DNA of 28,657 bases from an uncultured Phycisphaerales bacterium (GCA_903868035.1 CAIPTQ010000116.1:1-28657); one strand, 5' to 3'. Counted from the stretch's first letter, positions 8,263 through 17,210 are shown. The notes: generated by a model not told the origin, from the sequence alone. Translations and numbers: made by a program.

Positions 8263-9891
8263 TCATTTTCCAGAGATTTTCAATGTATAGGCGTATAGAC
8301 AAGGAGGCGCGGCGGGCAGTTGCACGGTCATGCCGTTTTCATTTTGCGCCCATTTCAATGAGCCTTTTGCGCCGAGCATTTGAATGTCCGCAACGTCTCC
8401 AAACCAGAGCGCCTTTCCCTTAGGCAGCGATTTGATGGTAACTTCCTTGCCCGGCCAGGCCATTAAAATGGCATAAAGGCATTTGCCCTTGGTGGTGAAC
8501 CGGATGTCCTCACTGGTATATTCTTTGGGCCGATTGCTTTGATTTCCTGTGACCGCCGCCACCTTGGTCGGCCCTTCTCCCATAAGTTCCCAGGGCCGGG
8601 TTCCATGAATGGCCTCGCCGTTCACGTCCATCCATTGCGCCATTTCATCCAGGAACTTAACGTAAGGCTCCACGATGGTGCCATCGGACAGAAGGTTGAT
8701 GTTCAGCAACAGATTTCCATTCTTGCTGACGATATCCGCCAGTTGCAGCACAATATCCTTGGTAGGGGTGGGGCCTCTTCCGGGAGTGATGAGATATTTG
8801 GGATTGATATAAAAGAACCCATCCAGGCCGGTATCGGTTTGCCAGGGATACTTTCTCGGCACATCGCTCTGTCCGTTTTCAATATCGGCGACAGCGCTCT
8901 TTTGCCGGTCTTCCGTCCGCGCTCCCTTAATATTAATCACGGCCTGGACTTTCCCATTATTCAATTTTTGATTCTGATTATAATAATAGGAAGCAATATC
9001 CAATCGGCCAAATGGAATGCCCCCGTCAAAATACAGCAAGTCGGGGTGATAGTTGTCTATCAGATCGACCGTCCGGTTGATCAGGCTGGTTTTGAAAAGC
9101 ACATCGGGTTGATCGCCGTCATTGCCGGGAAACGGCCCCTCGTAGGCTCCCTGGGTGCTTCCTTTATGGGGCTGTCCGTACAAATCCCGCGGATCGTACC
9201 CTTCCCACCATTTGCCCTTGCCGTCCTCCTTGGTGAGCCCGCCATCGTAAGGGACTCCTTTCTTGGGCCCGGTCACGTCGGCCATACGGGTAATCTCCCA
9301 ATATCGCCATGTTCCCTCTCCATGATTGGACACCCCGAATTTCATATTGTTATGTGCCGCGGCCTGCTGCCATTCTTTGACAATATCCCTTTTCGGCCCC
9401 ATGTTTACCGAGTTCCATGGCTGGTATTTGGAATTCCACATGTCGAAGTTGTCGTGGTGCATCGCCATGGACACGAAATAGCGCGCGCCTGCCTTGTGGT
9501 ACAGTTTCATCAAAGCTTCCGGATCCCATTTTTCGCACTTGAATAGGGGAATCAAATCCTTAAACCCAAATTCAGAGGGGTGGCCATACTTTTCCAGGTG
9601 ATAAGTATACGCCGGCGCCAAATCAGGGAACGCCCAAGTGCTGTCCTGTATGTACATCCGTCTGGGAAACCAGTCGCCATACTCCGCCACGCTGTTCGGC
9701 CCCCAATGGGCCCAGATTCCAAACTTGGCGTCGCGGAACCAGTCGGGGCAATCATATTGTTGCGCAAGCGATTCCCAGGTTGGATCAAAAGAGCCGGTTT
9801 TCGGAAGAACCGGCTGGGCGTAACCGGGAGCAGCCATGGCCAGATAAAGAAAACCGCAAAGAACTATCCGGATGATGACTTTCATCTTCAT
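8263..9891 (-). CDS. GH29 alpha-L-fucosidase-like enzyme, Sec-secreted (paralog 5)
   Basis: Product of 542 residues with a Sec signal peptide (MKMKVIIRIVLCGFLYLAMA, cleavage near GYAQ). AAAGGAGTG lies about 8 nt before the ATG at 9891. Motifs place it with the HHDN paralogs: DAKFGIWAHWGPN (HWG 62-64), HHDN at 145-148, SVNMGPKRD, GKGKWWEGYDPRDLY (224-238), and LLYFDGG with D289 as the expected nucleophile. It keeps the FDGG found in many GH29 enzymes, whereas most sisters have FDD or FDT. A Gly/Asp-rich loop (GPFPGNDGDQPD) is inserted near 252-263. The gene reads visibly more A/T-rich than its flanks, as does the GH2 gene nearby, and it lacks the Tat leader of its sisters, which may point to separate acquisition. 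Confidence 0.87.
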   Translation of the reverse strand: MKMKVIIRIVLCGFLYLAMAAPGYAQPVLPKTGSFDPTWESLAQQYDCPDWFRDAKFGIWAHWGPNSVAEYGDWFPRRMYIQDSTWAFPDLAPAYTYHLEKYGHPSEFGFKDLIPLFKCEKWDPEALMKLYHKAGARYFVSMAMHHDNFDMWNSKYQPWNSVNMGPKRDIVKEWQQAAAHNNMKFGVSNHGEGTWRYWEITRMADVTGPKKGVPYDGGLTKEDGKGKWWEGYDPRDLYGQPHKGSTQGAYEGPFPGNDGDQPDVLFKTSLINRTVDLIDNYHPDLLYFDGGIPFGRLDIASYYYNQNQKLNNGKVQAVINIKGARTEDRQKSAVADIENGQSDVPRKYPWQTDTGLDGFFYINPKYLITPGRGPTPTKDIVLQLADIVSKNGNLLLNINLLSDGTIVEPYVKFLDEMAQWMDVNGEAIHGTRPWELMGEGPTKVAAVTGNQSNRPKEYTSEDIRFTTKGKCLYAILMAWPGKEVTIKSLPKGKALWFGDVADIQMLGAKGSLKWAQNENGMTVQLPAAPPCLYAYTLKISGK

Positions 9892-9957
9892 GATTTCACT
9901 CCTTTCGTTTCGCGATATTCCGTGTATGCACGTGATTACCCGAGCGTGGTTCGCCGC

Positions 9958-11655
9958 TCACTTTGTCGGCACGCCCTGAATCTTCAGCGTCACGGCGAAC
10001 TGGCTCGGCGCTTTTTCCGGCAGATTCACTGACAAGCCCTGTTCATCCTGCGTCCAAGCGACCTTGCCGTCAAAGCCCAGCAGTGAAACCGCCGTGACCT
10101 TGGCGCCCGACATCTGCGACGATCCGGTGCCGAGGCTCTTGATGAGCGCCTTGCGGGAATCCGGCCACGCTCCGACGAATGCGTAGAGCGTGTCGCCCTT
10201 GGTGGTGAAGCGAATGTCCTGAGCCGTGTAGGCCGGCGCCGCCCCGCGCCCGCCGCCCCGGCCGGCCGCGAGGGACGGCCCTTCGCCGTGAATCTTCCAG
10301 GGCCGCGTGGCATAGATGCCCTCGGAATTGACGCCCATCCAGGCGGTCAGGCCGGCCAGGAACGCCTCCTCATGTTCGTCGATGGAGCCGTCGCCGCGGA
10401 GCGGGAGGTTGAGCATCAGGTTGCCGTTCTTGCTCACGATGTCGGTCATCATCGCCACAATCGCGGCGACCGTCTGGTAGCGATTCCCCTCCGCGACGGC
10501 CCGGCTGTAATGCCAGTCGCCGATGCAGGTGTCGGTCTGCCACACATCGGGGCGGATGGCGTTGGCGGTGCTGCGCTCGATGTCCTCGACGAACGCGCCG
10601 ACATGCGCCGGCAAAATGTGCTTGCCGTTGACGACGACCTCCGCGCGGCCGCCATTGCGCGCGGCACTGAGGTTGTAGTAATGCGCCACCACGTCCAGCC
10701 CCGCCTGTTCCAGCGGCAGCTCGTTGGTGTCGAAATAGAGCACGTCCGGCTGATACTTCTCCACCAGTTCCTTGCAGCGCAAATACCAGTTCTCACAAAA
10801 CGCCGCCGACGGCATCGGGTTGCTCTTGGCCAGGCTGGTGTTGGCGGTGATCCAGGCGTTCACGGCCGCGGCCGTCTTGAGTCCGTCGGGCATCTTCACG
10901 ACGTTGCCGGTATACAACTCCTGGGGATCGAGGCCCTCCCACCATTTGCCCTTGCCGTCCTCTTTTTTCAGCGTGTACGCGTCGTAGCACACGCCCGCCA
11001 GCGGCCCTTCGCCATCGTAGCCGTAGGCCGGCTGGAGCCAGCGGTTCGCCCACGACGCGTGATTCGTCACGCCAAACCGCAGGCCGTTCTCGCGCGCCAC
11101 TTTGGCCCAGGTGCCCACGATGTCCTTTTTGGGGCCGACGCGGACGGAGTTCCAGGCCTGATGGGTGGAATCGTACATATCGAGATTGTCGTGGTGATTG
11201 GCCAGCGCGAAGAAGTATTTGGCGCCGGCCTTTTTGTAGAGGGCCATGAGGCGGGCGGGATCCCATTTCTCGGCTTTCCAGAGGTTGTCAATTTCCATGA
11301 ACCCGAACTTGGAGGGATGTCCGTAGGTTTTGACGTGGTAATCGTAATCGGCCTGCCCCTGGATATACATCTTGCGCGCGTACCAGTCGCCCTGTTCGGG
11401 GACGCACTGGGCCGTCCAATGGGCCCAGATGCCGAACTTGGCGTCCCGGAACCAGTCGGGGACTTGGTAATTGGCGACGAGGGATTGCCAGTTGGCCTTG
11501 AAGGGTCCGGCGGCGATGGGGTGGGGCGTGGCGGCCGGCGCGGGTGCGCCGGCGGCGGCCAGCAGGCGCGCACGCCAGAGGGACGCGGTGAGGCCCGCGC
11601 CGGCGGCGACCGTGGAGGCCTTCAGGAAAGCGCGGCGGCTGAATGGAGGGGTCAT
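9958..11655 (-). CDS. GH29 alpha-L-fucosidase-like enzyme, Tat-exported (paralog 6)
   Basis: Product of 565 residues from the ATG at 11655, preceded by AAGGAGC. The longer open frame upstream has no leader logic and overlaps the GH2 gene. The N-terminus is a textbook Tat signal (SRRAFLK at 6-12, then an Ala/Gly-rich h-region). Motifs: DAKFGIWAHWTAQ (79-81 is HWT, not HWG), HHDN at 154-157, SVRVGPKKD, EDGKGKWWEGLDPQELY (232-248), and DVLYFDTNELP with D309 as the expected nucleophile. An insertion around 255-290 (MPDGLKTAAAVNAW and on) is absent from the paralog at 88-1680. The leader, ribosome-binding site and first codons nearly match those of the GH29 gene at 17211-18851. The HWG to HWT change could alter the fucose pocket. 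Confidence 0.88.
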   Translation of the reverse strand: MTPPFSRRAFLKASTVAAGAGLTASLWRARLLAAAGAPAPAATPHPIAAGPFKANWQSLVANYQVPDWFRDAKFGIWAHWTAQCVPEQGDWYARKMYIQGQADYDYHVKTYGHPSKFGFMEIDNLWKAEKWDPARLMALYKKAGAKYFFALANHHDNLDMYDSTHQAWNSVRVGPKKDIVGTWAKVARENGLRFGVTNHASWANRWLQPAYGYDGEGPLAGVCYDAYTLKKEDGKGKWWEGLDPQELYTGNVVKMPDGLKTAAAVNAWITANTSLAKSNPMPSAAFCENWYLRCKELVEKYQPDVLYFDTNELPLEQAGLDVVAHYYNLSAARNGGRAEVVVNGKHILPAHVGAFVEDIERSTANAIRPDVWQTDTCIGDWHYSRAVAEGNRYQTVAAIVAMMTDIVSKNGNLMLNLPLRGDGSIDEHEEAFLAGLTAWMGVNSEGIYATRPWKIHGEGPSLAAGRGGGRGAAPAYTAQDIRFTTKGDTLYAFVGAWPDSRKALIKSLGTGSSQMSGAKVTAVSLLGFDGKVAWTQDEQGLSVNLPEKAPSQFAVTLKIQGVPTK

Positions 11656-11692
11656 GAGAGCGGCTCCTTGGTCCAGTCTGGCAATTGCCGTT

Positions 11693-13828
11693 TTAGTGGC
11701 CTCGGTCGAGGCATTGAATGGTAACGCTGGCACTCTGTAATCCCGGAGAAGAAGCGGTGATGGTAATATTTCCCGGCACATAGGAGCGCATGGTCATCTT
11801 CGCCATGCCATACCGCATGCACCTGGTGTCCGGCGAGGTGGCATTGTTAAAGGTCATGGCGGAGCCGGTGGGAAAATATCCCCCGCCGGAAGTTACGGTA
11901 AGCGTCACGGGCGGATTATTGTCCAGGGGCGTGCCATCGGCGGACACAATTTGCGCGGTGAGTTCGCAATCGTCCGTGCCGTTGTTTCCGATGGTGAGGG
12001 CATCCGCGGTCAAGGTTATTTTGGCCGGGGTGCCGGGCGCGGGCAGCTTATAGGGAATTCCCAGATTTTCCTGCCGGTATTGATACCATTCGGGCCCGGG
12101 AATCCTGTAGTAATCCACGACCCCGCCCAGTCCGCCGTTATTGGTGAGGAACGAACCGTAGCCAAAACCCACCCACCGCACTTGCCCCGCCCGCCAGGGA
12201 AAGGCCGGAACGCCTTTATGATCGTAATACTCGGTAATCACACTGGGAACCCCCGGATTTTGATAGGTGGCGATCGTCGCGCCGTCGCCGTTATATCCCA
12301 CCACCGGCGCCAGTTTGTCAAACCCCTGTCGTTGCGCGCCGCCCACGGCGGGGAGCCTCGAAGGATCAAGGGTTTGCGCCAGATCCGCCAGAACCCGGTA
12401 GAACGCCTTGCACTTGGCCATGACGGTTCCGCCCGGGCAATCGAAGGTTTCGTTACCCATGCTCCAGACAATGATGCTGGGATGGTTTCTTCGTTCGCGG
12501 ATGAATTCCGTCAGTTGTTGTTTGAGGTTGTCTTCGAACGGTTTCTCGTCAGCCACCTTGGTGGGATAGGAACTTTGGCGCCAGCCGCCGTCCTCGTTGG
12601 TGTTATATCCGCCCACGCCCCAGAAAGAATTTTCCGGCCAGGCCAGCATCCCCACCTGGTCACAGGCGTCATCCCAGGAAACGTCGTGGGGATTGTGACA
12701 TTCCCGGATCAAATTAAAGCCGCACTGTTTCATGAGCAAAACGTCGCGTCTAAAGCCGGCGTTGGTCTGGGCGATGCCCCAGCCGGCGCGATCATCGTGC
12801 GCATTGACGCCATTGATCAGACACCGCGCTCCATTGAGTATGAAGCCCCGATCGGCGGTCCACTGAATCGACCGTATGCCCAGCGGACTTTCGTAATTGT
12901 CCACGATGGCGCCTTTAGCATCCGAAACGATCGTTTTTACTTTGTACATATAGGGCGTTTCCGGAGACCACAAATGGGGATTGGGAATGTCCGGACTGGT
13001 TTGGTCAAACTCCTGCACCGCGCCCGCATTGATCTGCTTGGAGCTTTCCATTGTGGCCACTATCGTATTGGCTGCATCAGCAATGATGGTTCTGACGGTG
13101 CAGTTTGCCGGCAGCGCGTTTTCATTCTTGATTTCGGTCTTCACATTGACCTTGGCCCCGGACGCGGAAACCTGCGGCGTGGTGACAAACGTGCCATACC
13201 AGGTGACATGCAGCGGATTGGTGATCACCAGATAGACGTCCCGGTGAATGCCCCCTAAAAACAGCCAGTCGGCTCCCCGCGGGGCGATTTGCGGGTCCCA
13301 CTTGTTATTCACCCGCACCGCGATGACATTGTCGCCCGCTTTGACGGCGTCGGTGATATCAAAATAAAACCCCGTGAATCCGCCTTTATGTTCCCCCATG
13401 AGTTTTCCGTTGACATATACCTGCGCGACTTGAAACGCCGCTTCAAATTCCAGAACGATCCTGCTGGATTCTTTCCATTGCGCCTGCACATCAAAATGTT
13501 TCCGATACCACCCGTAGCCGACATACCAAAAAATCCCCTGCTTGCCGGAATAATAAGGGGTGTCAAAGACATGGGGCAGGTTGACTTTAGCCCAGGCGGC
13601 GTCGCCGTAACCGAGCGCTTCGGCGCCGGTCATGTCGCCTTTATAAAAAGCCCAGCCTGCATTCAGGTTGATTTTTTCCCGCTTGGCAATAACAAGGTCC
13701 GACGCCGCCGGGATGGCAAGATCCTGGGGCGCGGCCGCCGTGGAAGCCCTTGGGGAGCAGCCTGAAAGACTTGCTCCAACCAGCAGGAACAGAACGCCCG
13801 CCATGATTAGAGTCTTTATAGTTTTCAT
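11693..13828 (-). CDS. GH2 beta-galactosidase-like lipoprotein
   Basis: Predicted retaining GH2 enzyme (beta-galactosidase or related activity) anchored to the membrane. The 711-residue product has a lipoprotein signal with lipobox LSGC (21-24). Domain order: N-terminal jelly-roll sugar-binding domain (about 50-210, with NAGWAFYKGD, NLPHVFD and GGIHRDVYLV), Ig-like domain (about 215-320), then a TIM barrel from about 325 (ILNGARCLINGVNAHDD, NLIRECHNPHD). VWSMGNE supplies the predicted acid/base E460, and VITEYYDHKG the predicted nucleophile E533. A C-terminal bacterial Ig-like domain (about 605-705) follows in place of the large C-terminal domain of LacZ. AAAGGA precedes the start. It is tightly linked to the GH29 genes (19 and 37 bp gaps). 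Likely role: removal of beta-linked galactose once fucose caps are gone (inference). Confidence 0.87.
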   Translation of the reverse strand: MKTIKTLIMAGVLFLLVGASLSGCSPRASTAAAPQDLAIPAASDLVIAKREKINLNAGWAFYKGDMTGAEALGYGDAAWAKVNLPHVFDTPYYSGKQGIFWYVGYGWYRKHFDVQAQWKESSRIVLEFEAAFQVAQVYVNGKLMGEHKGGFTGFYFDITDAVKAGDNVIAVRVNNKWDPQIAPRGADWLFLGGIHRDVYLVITNPLHVTWYGTFVTTPQVSASGAKVNVKTEIKNENALPANCTVRTIIADAANTIVATMESSKQINAGAVQEFDQTSPDIPNPHLWSPETPYMYKVKTIVSDAKGAIVDNYESPLGIRSIQWTADRGFILNGARCLINGVNAHDDRAGWGIAQTNAGFRRDVLLMKQCGFNLIRECHNPHDVSWDDACDQVGMLAWPENSFWGVGGYNTNEDGGWRQSSYPTKVADEKPFEDNLKQQLTEFIRERRNHPSIIVWSMGNETFDCPGGTVMAKCKAFYRVLADLAQTLDPSRLPAVGGAQRQGFDKLAPVVGYNGDGATIATYQNPGVPSVITEYYDHKGVPAFPWRAGQVRWVGFGYGSFLTNNGGLGGVVDYYRIPGPEWYQYRQENLGIPYKLPAPGTPAKITLTADALTIGNNGTDDCELTAQIVSADGTPLDNNPPVTLTVTSGGGYFPTGSAMTFNNATSPDTRCMRYGMAKMTMRSYVPGNITITASSPGLQSASVTIQCLDRGH

Positions 13829-13847
13829 GGGTTCGTATCCTTTATCT

Positions 13848-15518
13848 TCACTTTAGTTTCAATCCGCTGATCTTCAACGCATACGCATAATCGCACGGCT
13901 TTTCCGCCGGGAACTTCACCCTCAACCCCTCGGCATCCTGGGTGAACGTGAGCGCTCCGGCGTGGCCGAGCAACTCGACCTTCTCCACCTTGCCCTGCAC
14001 CGGCTTGCCCGTGGCCAGCGACGTAATGACCACATCCGCGGCCGGCCAGGCCATCACCGTCGCATACAGCGTGTCGCCGTGCGTGGTGAAGCGGATGTCC
14101 TGCGGCTTGTATCCGCCGCCCCGCGGCATCCCCCCGCCGCCGACGCCGTCGCCGGACATGTTCTGCGAGTTGAGCTTGCCGGCGAACCCGGCGGCGCGCA
14201 GCTTCACCATCGACGTCGCCACCGCGTCGGCGACGGGGCCTTCGCCAAACTTCACCCACGGGCGCGTGTAATAGATTGACTCGCCGTTGACTTCCAGCCA
14301 TTTGCCGATCGCCAGCAGCACGTCTATTTGTTCCTGCGGGATGGTGCCATCGGCCTTGGGGGAAATGTTGAGCAGGAGGTTGCCGTTCTTGCTCGTGTTC
14401 TCGATGATCTTCTGGACAAACGAACCGGCCGGCGCGGGGTGGATGCCTTCGACATAACCGAATTTATCCTGAATGGGATCATCCGGCTGCCAGACCCAAT
14501 CGGTCAATTCCATCGGCGCCCGGCCTTCGCGCTCGTAGTCCATGATCTGGCCCGAGACCCAGGCGGCGGTCTTGGCGCTGATGAAGACTTCCTTATTGTG
14601 CTGCTTGGCCCAGTTGTAGTAGTAGGCGGCCACCCGAATCTTAAGGGGATCCCACGCATGGTCGGTGTTCATGTCGAACCAGAGCGTGTCGGGCTTGTAT
14701 TTCTCGATGTTTTCAATTCTTTTGGCGACCCAGTCGTGCATGAATTTGACCCGCGCCGCCTCGCTCTTATCCGCGACGTTGTAGAAGGCGGCCCACTTGG
14801 GGTCGTATTGGTCGCTGCCGGCAAGTGCCGGTATGAAATCGAAATGGAAGGCGGAGTGATCGGAGATGCCGGTCTTCAGGCCGGCTTTTTCGAGTTCCTT
14901 GATCAGGTCGCCGTCGATGTCGCGCTTGGGCCCGTAGTTCACGGAGTTGTAGGGATTGATCGCGCTGTCCCAGTTGGAGAACCCGTCATGATGTTCGCCC
15001 GGAGCCAGCACGTATTTGGCGCCGGCCTTCTTGAACAGCGCCGCCCAGGCCTCCGGATCCCACTTGGCCATCGTGTACATCGGCAAAAAATCCTTGTACC
15101 CGAATTTCGTCGGCGGGCCGAAGTTCTGCGTGTGCCACTGCATGATGCCGGCATTGCCGCCATACATGTAGCGGACGTACCACTCGCTGCCGTGCGCCGG
15201 CACCGAGAAGATCCCCAGGTGCATGTAAATGCCGAACTTGGCGTCGCGGAACCACTCGGGATCCTTGTAGTTCTTCTCGATCGACTCCCACGATTCCCCA
15301 AAGGGACCGGGGGGCGGGGCGGGGATGTCCTTGAGGGCGGCGGCGATCATGGCGGGGGTGTCGCGGACGCGCCGGGCATTGCCGCCGGGTGCGGTGGCGG
15401 GACCGGCAACGCCGGGTTCTTCCACCGGCAATGTGGCCTGCCCAAAAGTTCGGGGCAGACCCAGGGCGGCGCCCATGATGGCGAAGGTTAGGGCGGCGGT
15501 TACGCGGGACATCTTCAT
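13848..15518 (-). CDS. GH29 alpha-L-fucosidase-like enzyme, Sec-type leader (paralog 7)
   Basis: Product of 556 residues, GGAGGAAAA just before the ATG at 15518. The leader (MKMSRVTAALTFAIMG, ending LPRTFGQA) has only one arginine, so Sec export is expected, although its tail matches the Tat leaders of other genes here. Catalytic-domain motifs: DAKFGIYMHLGIFSVPAHG (HLG at 100-102 replaces HWG), EHHDGF at 175-180, NYGPKRD, and DTLWFDMNTDHAW with D282 as the expected nucleophile. SKNGNLLLNISPKADGTI marks the barrel end. A Gly-rich loop (GDGVGGGGMPRGGG) precedes the C-terminal DIRFTTHGDTLYATVMAWP. It is the first gene of the second predicted transcription unit, directly downstream of the conserved element at 15563-15637. 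Confidence 0.87.
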   Translation of the reverse strand: MKMSRVTAALTFAIMGAALGLPRTFGQATLPVEEPGVAGPATAPGGNARRVRDTPAMIAAALKDIPAPPPGPFGESWESIEKNYKDPEWFRDAKFGIYMHLGIFSVPAHGSEWYVRYMYGGNAGIMQWHTQNFGPPTKFGYKDFLPMYTMAKWDPEAWAALFKKAGAKYVLAPGEHHDGFSNWDSAINPYNSVNYGPKRDIDGDLIKELEKAGLKTGISDHSAFHFDFIPALAGSDQYDPKWAAFYNVADKSEAARVKFMHDWVAKRIENIEKYKPDTLWFDMNTDHAWDPLKIRVAAYYYNWAKQHNKEVFISAKTAAWVSGQIMDYEREGRAPMELTDWVWQPDDPIQDKFGYVEGIHPAPAGSFVQKIIENTSKNGNLLLNISPKADGTIPQEQIDVLLAIGKWLEVNGESIYYTRPWVKFGEGPVADAVATSMVKLRAAGFAGKLNSQNMSGDGVGGGGMPRGGGYKPQDIRFTTHGDTLYATVMAWPAADVVITSLATGKPVQGKVEKVELLGHAGALTFTQDAEGLRVKFPAEKPCDYAYALKISGLKLK

Positions 15519-15562
15519 GGTTTTCCTCCGGCCGGAAAGGGTGGATGTGATTTCTCAAGTGG

Positions 15563-15637
15563 AATGCATGGTAGTTCTTCACGCGCAAAGTGCCATGGCC
15601 GCCTTTGGCGCATCATGGCATTTTTTGACTTCCGTGA
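15563..15637 (-). promoter_or_regulatory. Conserved 75-bp upstream element, copy 1 (promoter plus tandem repeat)
   Basis: Aligned without gaps to 18910-18984, 60 of 75 bases agree. On the minus strand it reads GGAAGTCAAAAA, a direct repeat GCCATG (15614-15619 and 15594-15599, 20 bp apart), a central CGCCAAAGGCG hairpin, then AAGAACTACCATGCATT. The -10-like hexamer is TACCAT (15568-15573). A 17-bp spacer separates it from 15591-15596, where the downstream repeat sits on the -35 position. That layout is typical of promoters activated by AraC-family proteins. The GH29 start codon follows 44 bp beyond the element. Conservation and spacing are seen; activator binding is inferred. Confidence 0.6.
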
Positions 15638-15680
15638 TAACACGCGCGGCGGTTTATATAGTTAGTTAACTTACTCTATT

Positions 15681-17141
15681 TCACTTCTTTAACTCGCCGC
15701 CGGGCGCCTGGAGATGGCGCTGGGCGAATTGCAGGAAGGCCGGAAAGTCCAGGGCGTCGGTGTGGCCGCCGGCATGGTAGCGGAAGGCCAGCGCGCCCGT
15801 GGTCAACGCGGCATCGGGCGCAGGCATGACCTCCGAACCCAGATCCTTCTTGCCCAGGAGCCGATAGACCGGCCCGGCGGCCACGGCGGCCAGAAACGCC
15901 CCGTGCGGATCGGCCCATTGATCCCCCGTGCCGCCGTTGAGGAACACCGGCCGCGGCGCGACCAGCGCGAGCAACTCGTGCGCATCCACCGGCAGGTCGT
16001 TCCAATGGCCGGCATACTTGCGGAAATTGACGGCCATCCAATGCGACGCGGCGATGTTGTCCACCGTCTCGCCCCAATTGCGGCGGGAGAGCTTCGCCCC
16101 GCCCTCGCCCGAGCAACTGGGATAGACGATCGCCCAGCGCTCATCCAGCGCGGCGGCCAGGAGCGCGGCCTTGCCATAGCGGGAATGCCCCTCCACGCCC
16201 AGTTGCTTGGCATCGACGGATTTGTCGGTCTCAAAATAATCCAGGGTCCGGCTCAGGCCCCACGACCATGCCGCCAGTGCGCCCCAGTCATCGGGGTTGC
16301 GCGGCTTGCCGGCGGACATCAGGCCGATGATGCCGGAGGTCAATCCGCTCGCGTTGTCGATTTGAATCGGGCCGACTTCCATGGTCGCATATCCCCAGCC
16401 GAGGGCCAGAAGCTGATACAGGGGGCTGCTGGCCGGCGGATTGGGTTGGGGCGCGGGTTCCGCCCCCCCGGCGCCCTGGCCGCCGTAACCACCGGGGCCG
16501 GCCACCACGGACACGATCAGCGGCACCGGGCCGGCGGCCTTCGCGGGCGTGTACATCGTGATATTGATGCTGGGCTTGGCGCCGGGAAACCGGGAATTGT
16601 CGATGTGGCCCACCACGACCTTCATCAGGGCCGCGCCCTTGGCGGCGGTGGCGTCGGTGGCGGTCACTTCCCAGGTGATTTTGGGCGTGTTTTCCGGAAT
16701 CTTCCCATACATCTCGGTGAGAAAATCCCGCAATATCTCGGGGCGGCGCTGTTTCCACCAGGTGTCGGCATCCTTGACGGGCTGGCCATTCTTGAGAACC
16801 AGCGGATCGGGCAACGGAAAAGGATTCGCCTGGGCTTCATCATAATTCGTCCACGTCCCCACGCTCGAACGCTTGTAACTTCTGCCTTGGGCGTCAGTCC
16901 CGGAATTGGGTTGCGCCGGGTTCGGGGTGACGCCCGGTGGAAGATTCGCATCCACCGCCGGCGGCACTGGGCCATTGCGTGGAACCGCGCCCGGTGCTGT
17001 CGATGGGGTCGCTTGGGCAAGGGCCGTGCCTGCACTGATGCCTGCGAGCAACACCAACGTGAGTCCGCCGACATACCATTGGCGCAGTGGGGCGGCGTCC
17101 CCCATCCGCTTTTCCGTTCGTCTGATAAACCGCGTACTCAT
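15681..17141 (-). CDS. CE15-like glucuronoyl / acetylxylan esterase family protein
   Basis: Predicted secreted alpha/beta-hydrolase of 486 residues. CE15 enzymes cleave esters of (methyl)glucuronic acid, for example between lignin or other groups and xylan. A Sec signal with a long basic n-region (RRTEKR) and the core GGLTLVLLAGISAG ends near LAQA. A Pro/Ala linker follows to about 80. The hydrolase domain has INITMYTPAKAAGPVPLIV, the nucleophile elbow GHSRYGK (S320; classic CE15 has GCSRxGK), SCSGEGGAKLSRRNWGE (343-359) and a late His in YHAGGHTDALDF (H460). The acid residue is uncertain: E346, or D407 in GDQWADPHGAF. AAGGAA precedes the ATG by about 12 nt. It lies 69 bp after the GH29 gene at 17211-18851, probably on the same transcript. 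True substrate unknown. Confidence 0.78.
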   Translation of the reverse strand: MSTRFIRRTEKRMGDAAPLRQWYVGGLTLVLLAGISAGTALAQATPSTAPGAVPRNGPVPPAVDANLPPGVTPNPAQPNSGTDAQGRSYKRSSVGTWTNYDEAQANPFPLPDPLVLKNGQPVKDADTWWKQRRPEILRDFLTEMYGKIPENTPKITWEVTATDATAAKGAALMKVVVGHIDNSRFPGAKPSINITMYTPAKAAGPVPLIVSVVAGPGGYGGQGAGGAEPAPQPNPPASSPLYQLLALGWGYATMEVGPIQIDNASGLTSGIIGLMSAGKPRNPDDWGALAAWSWGLSRTLDYFETDKSVDAKQLGVEGHSRYGKAALLAAALDERWAIVYPSCSGEGGAKLSRRNWGETVDNIAASHWMAVNFRKYAGHWNDLPVDAHELLALVAPRPVFLNGGTGDQWADPHGAFLAAVAAGPVYRLLGKKDLGSEVMPAPDAALTTGALAFRYHAGGHTDALDFPAFLQFAQRHLQAPGGELKK

Positions 17142-17210
17142 GATATGGATTGTTCCTTATCAATATCGTTCCGTCGATGCAAGAGGATAGCCGTAAGAAC
17201 AACAGCGCAA

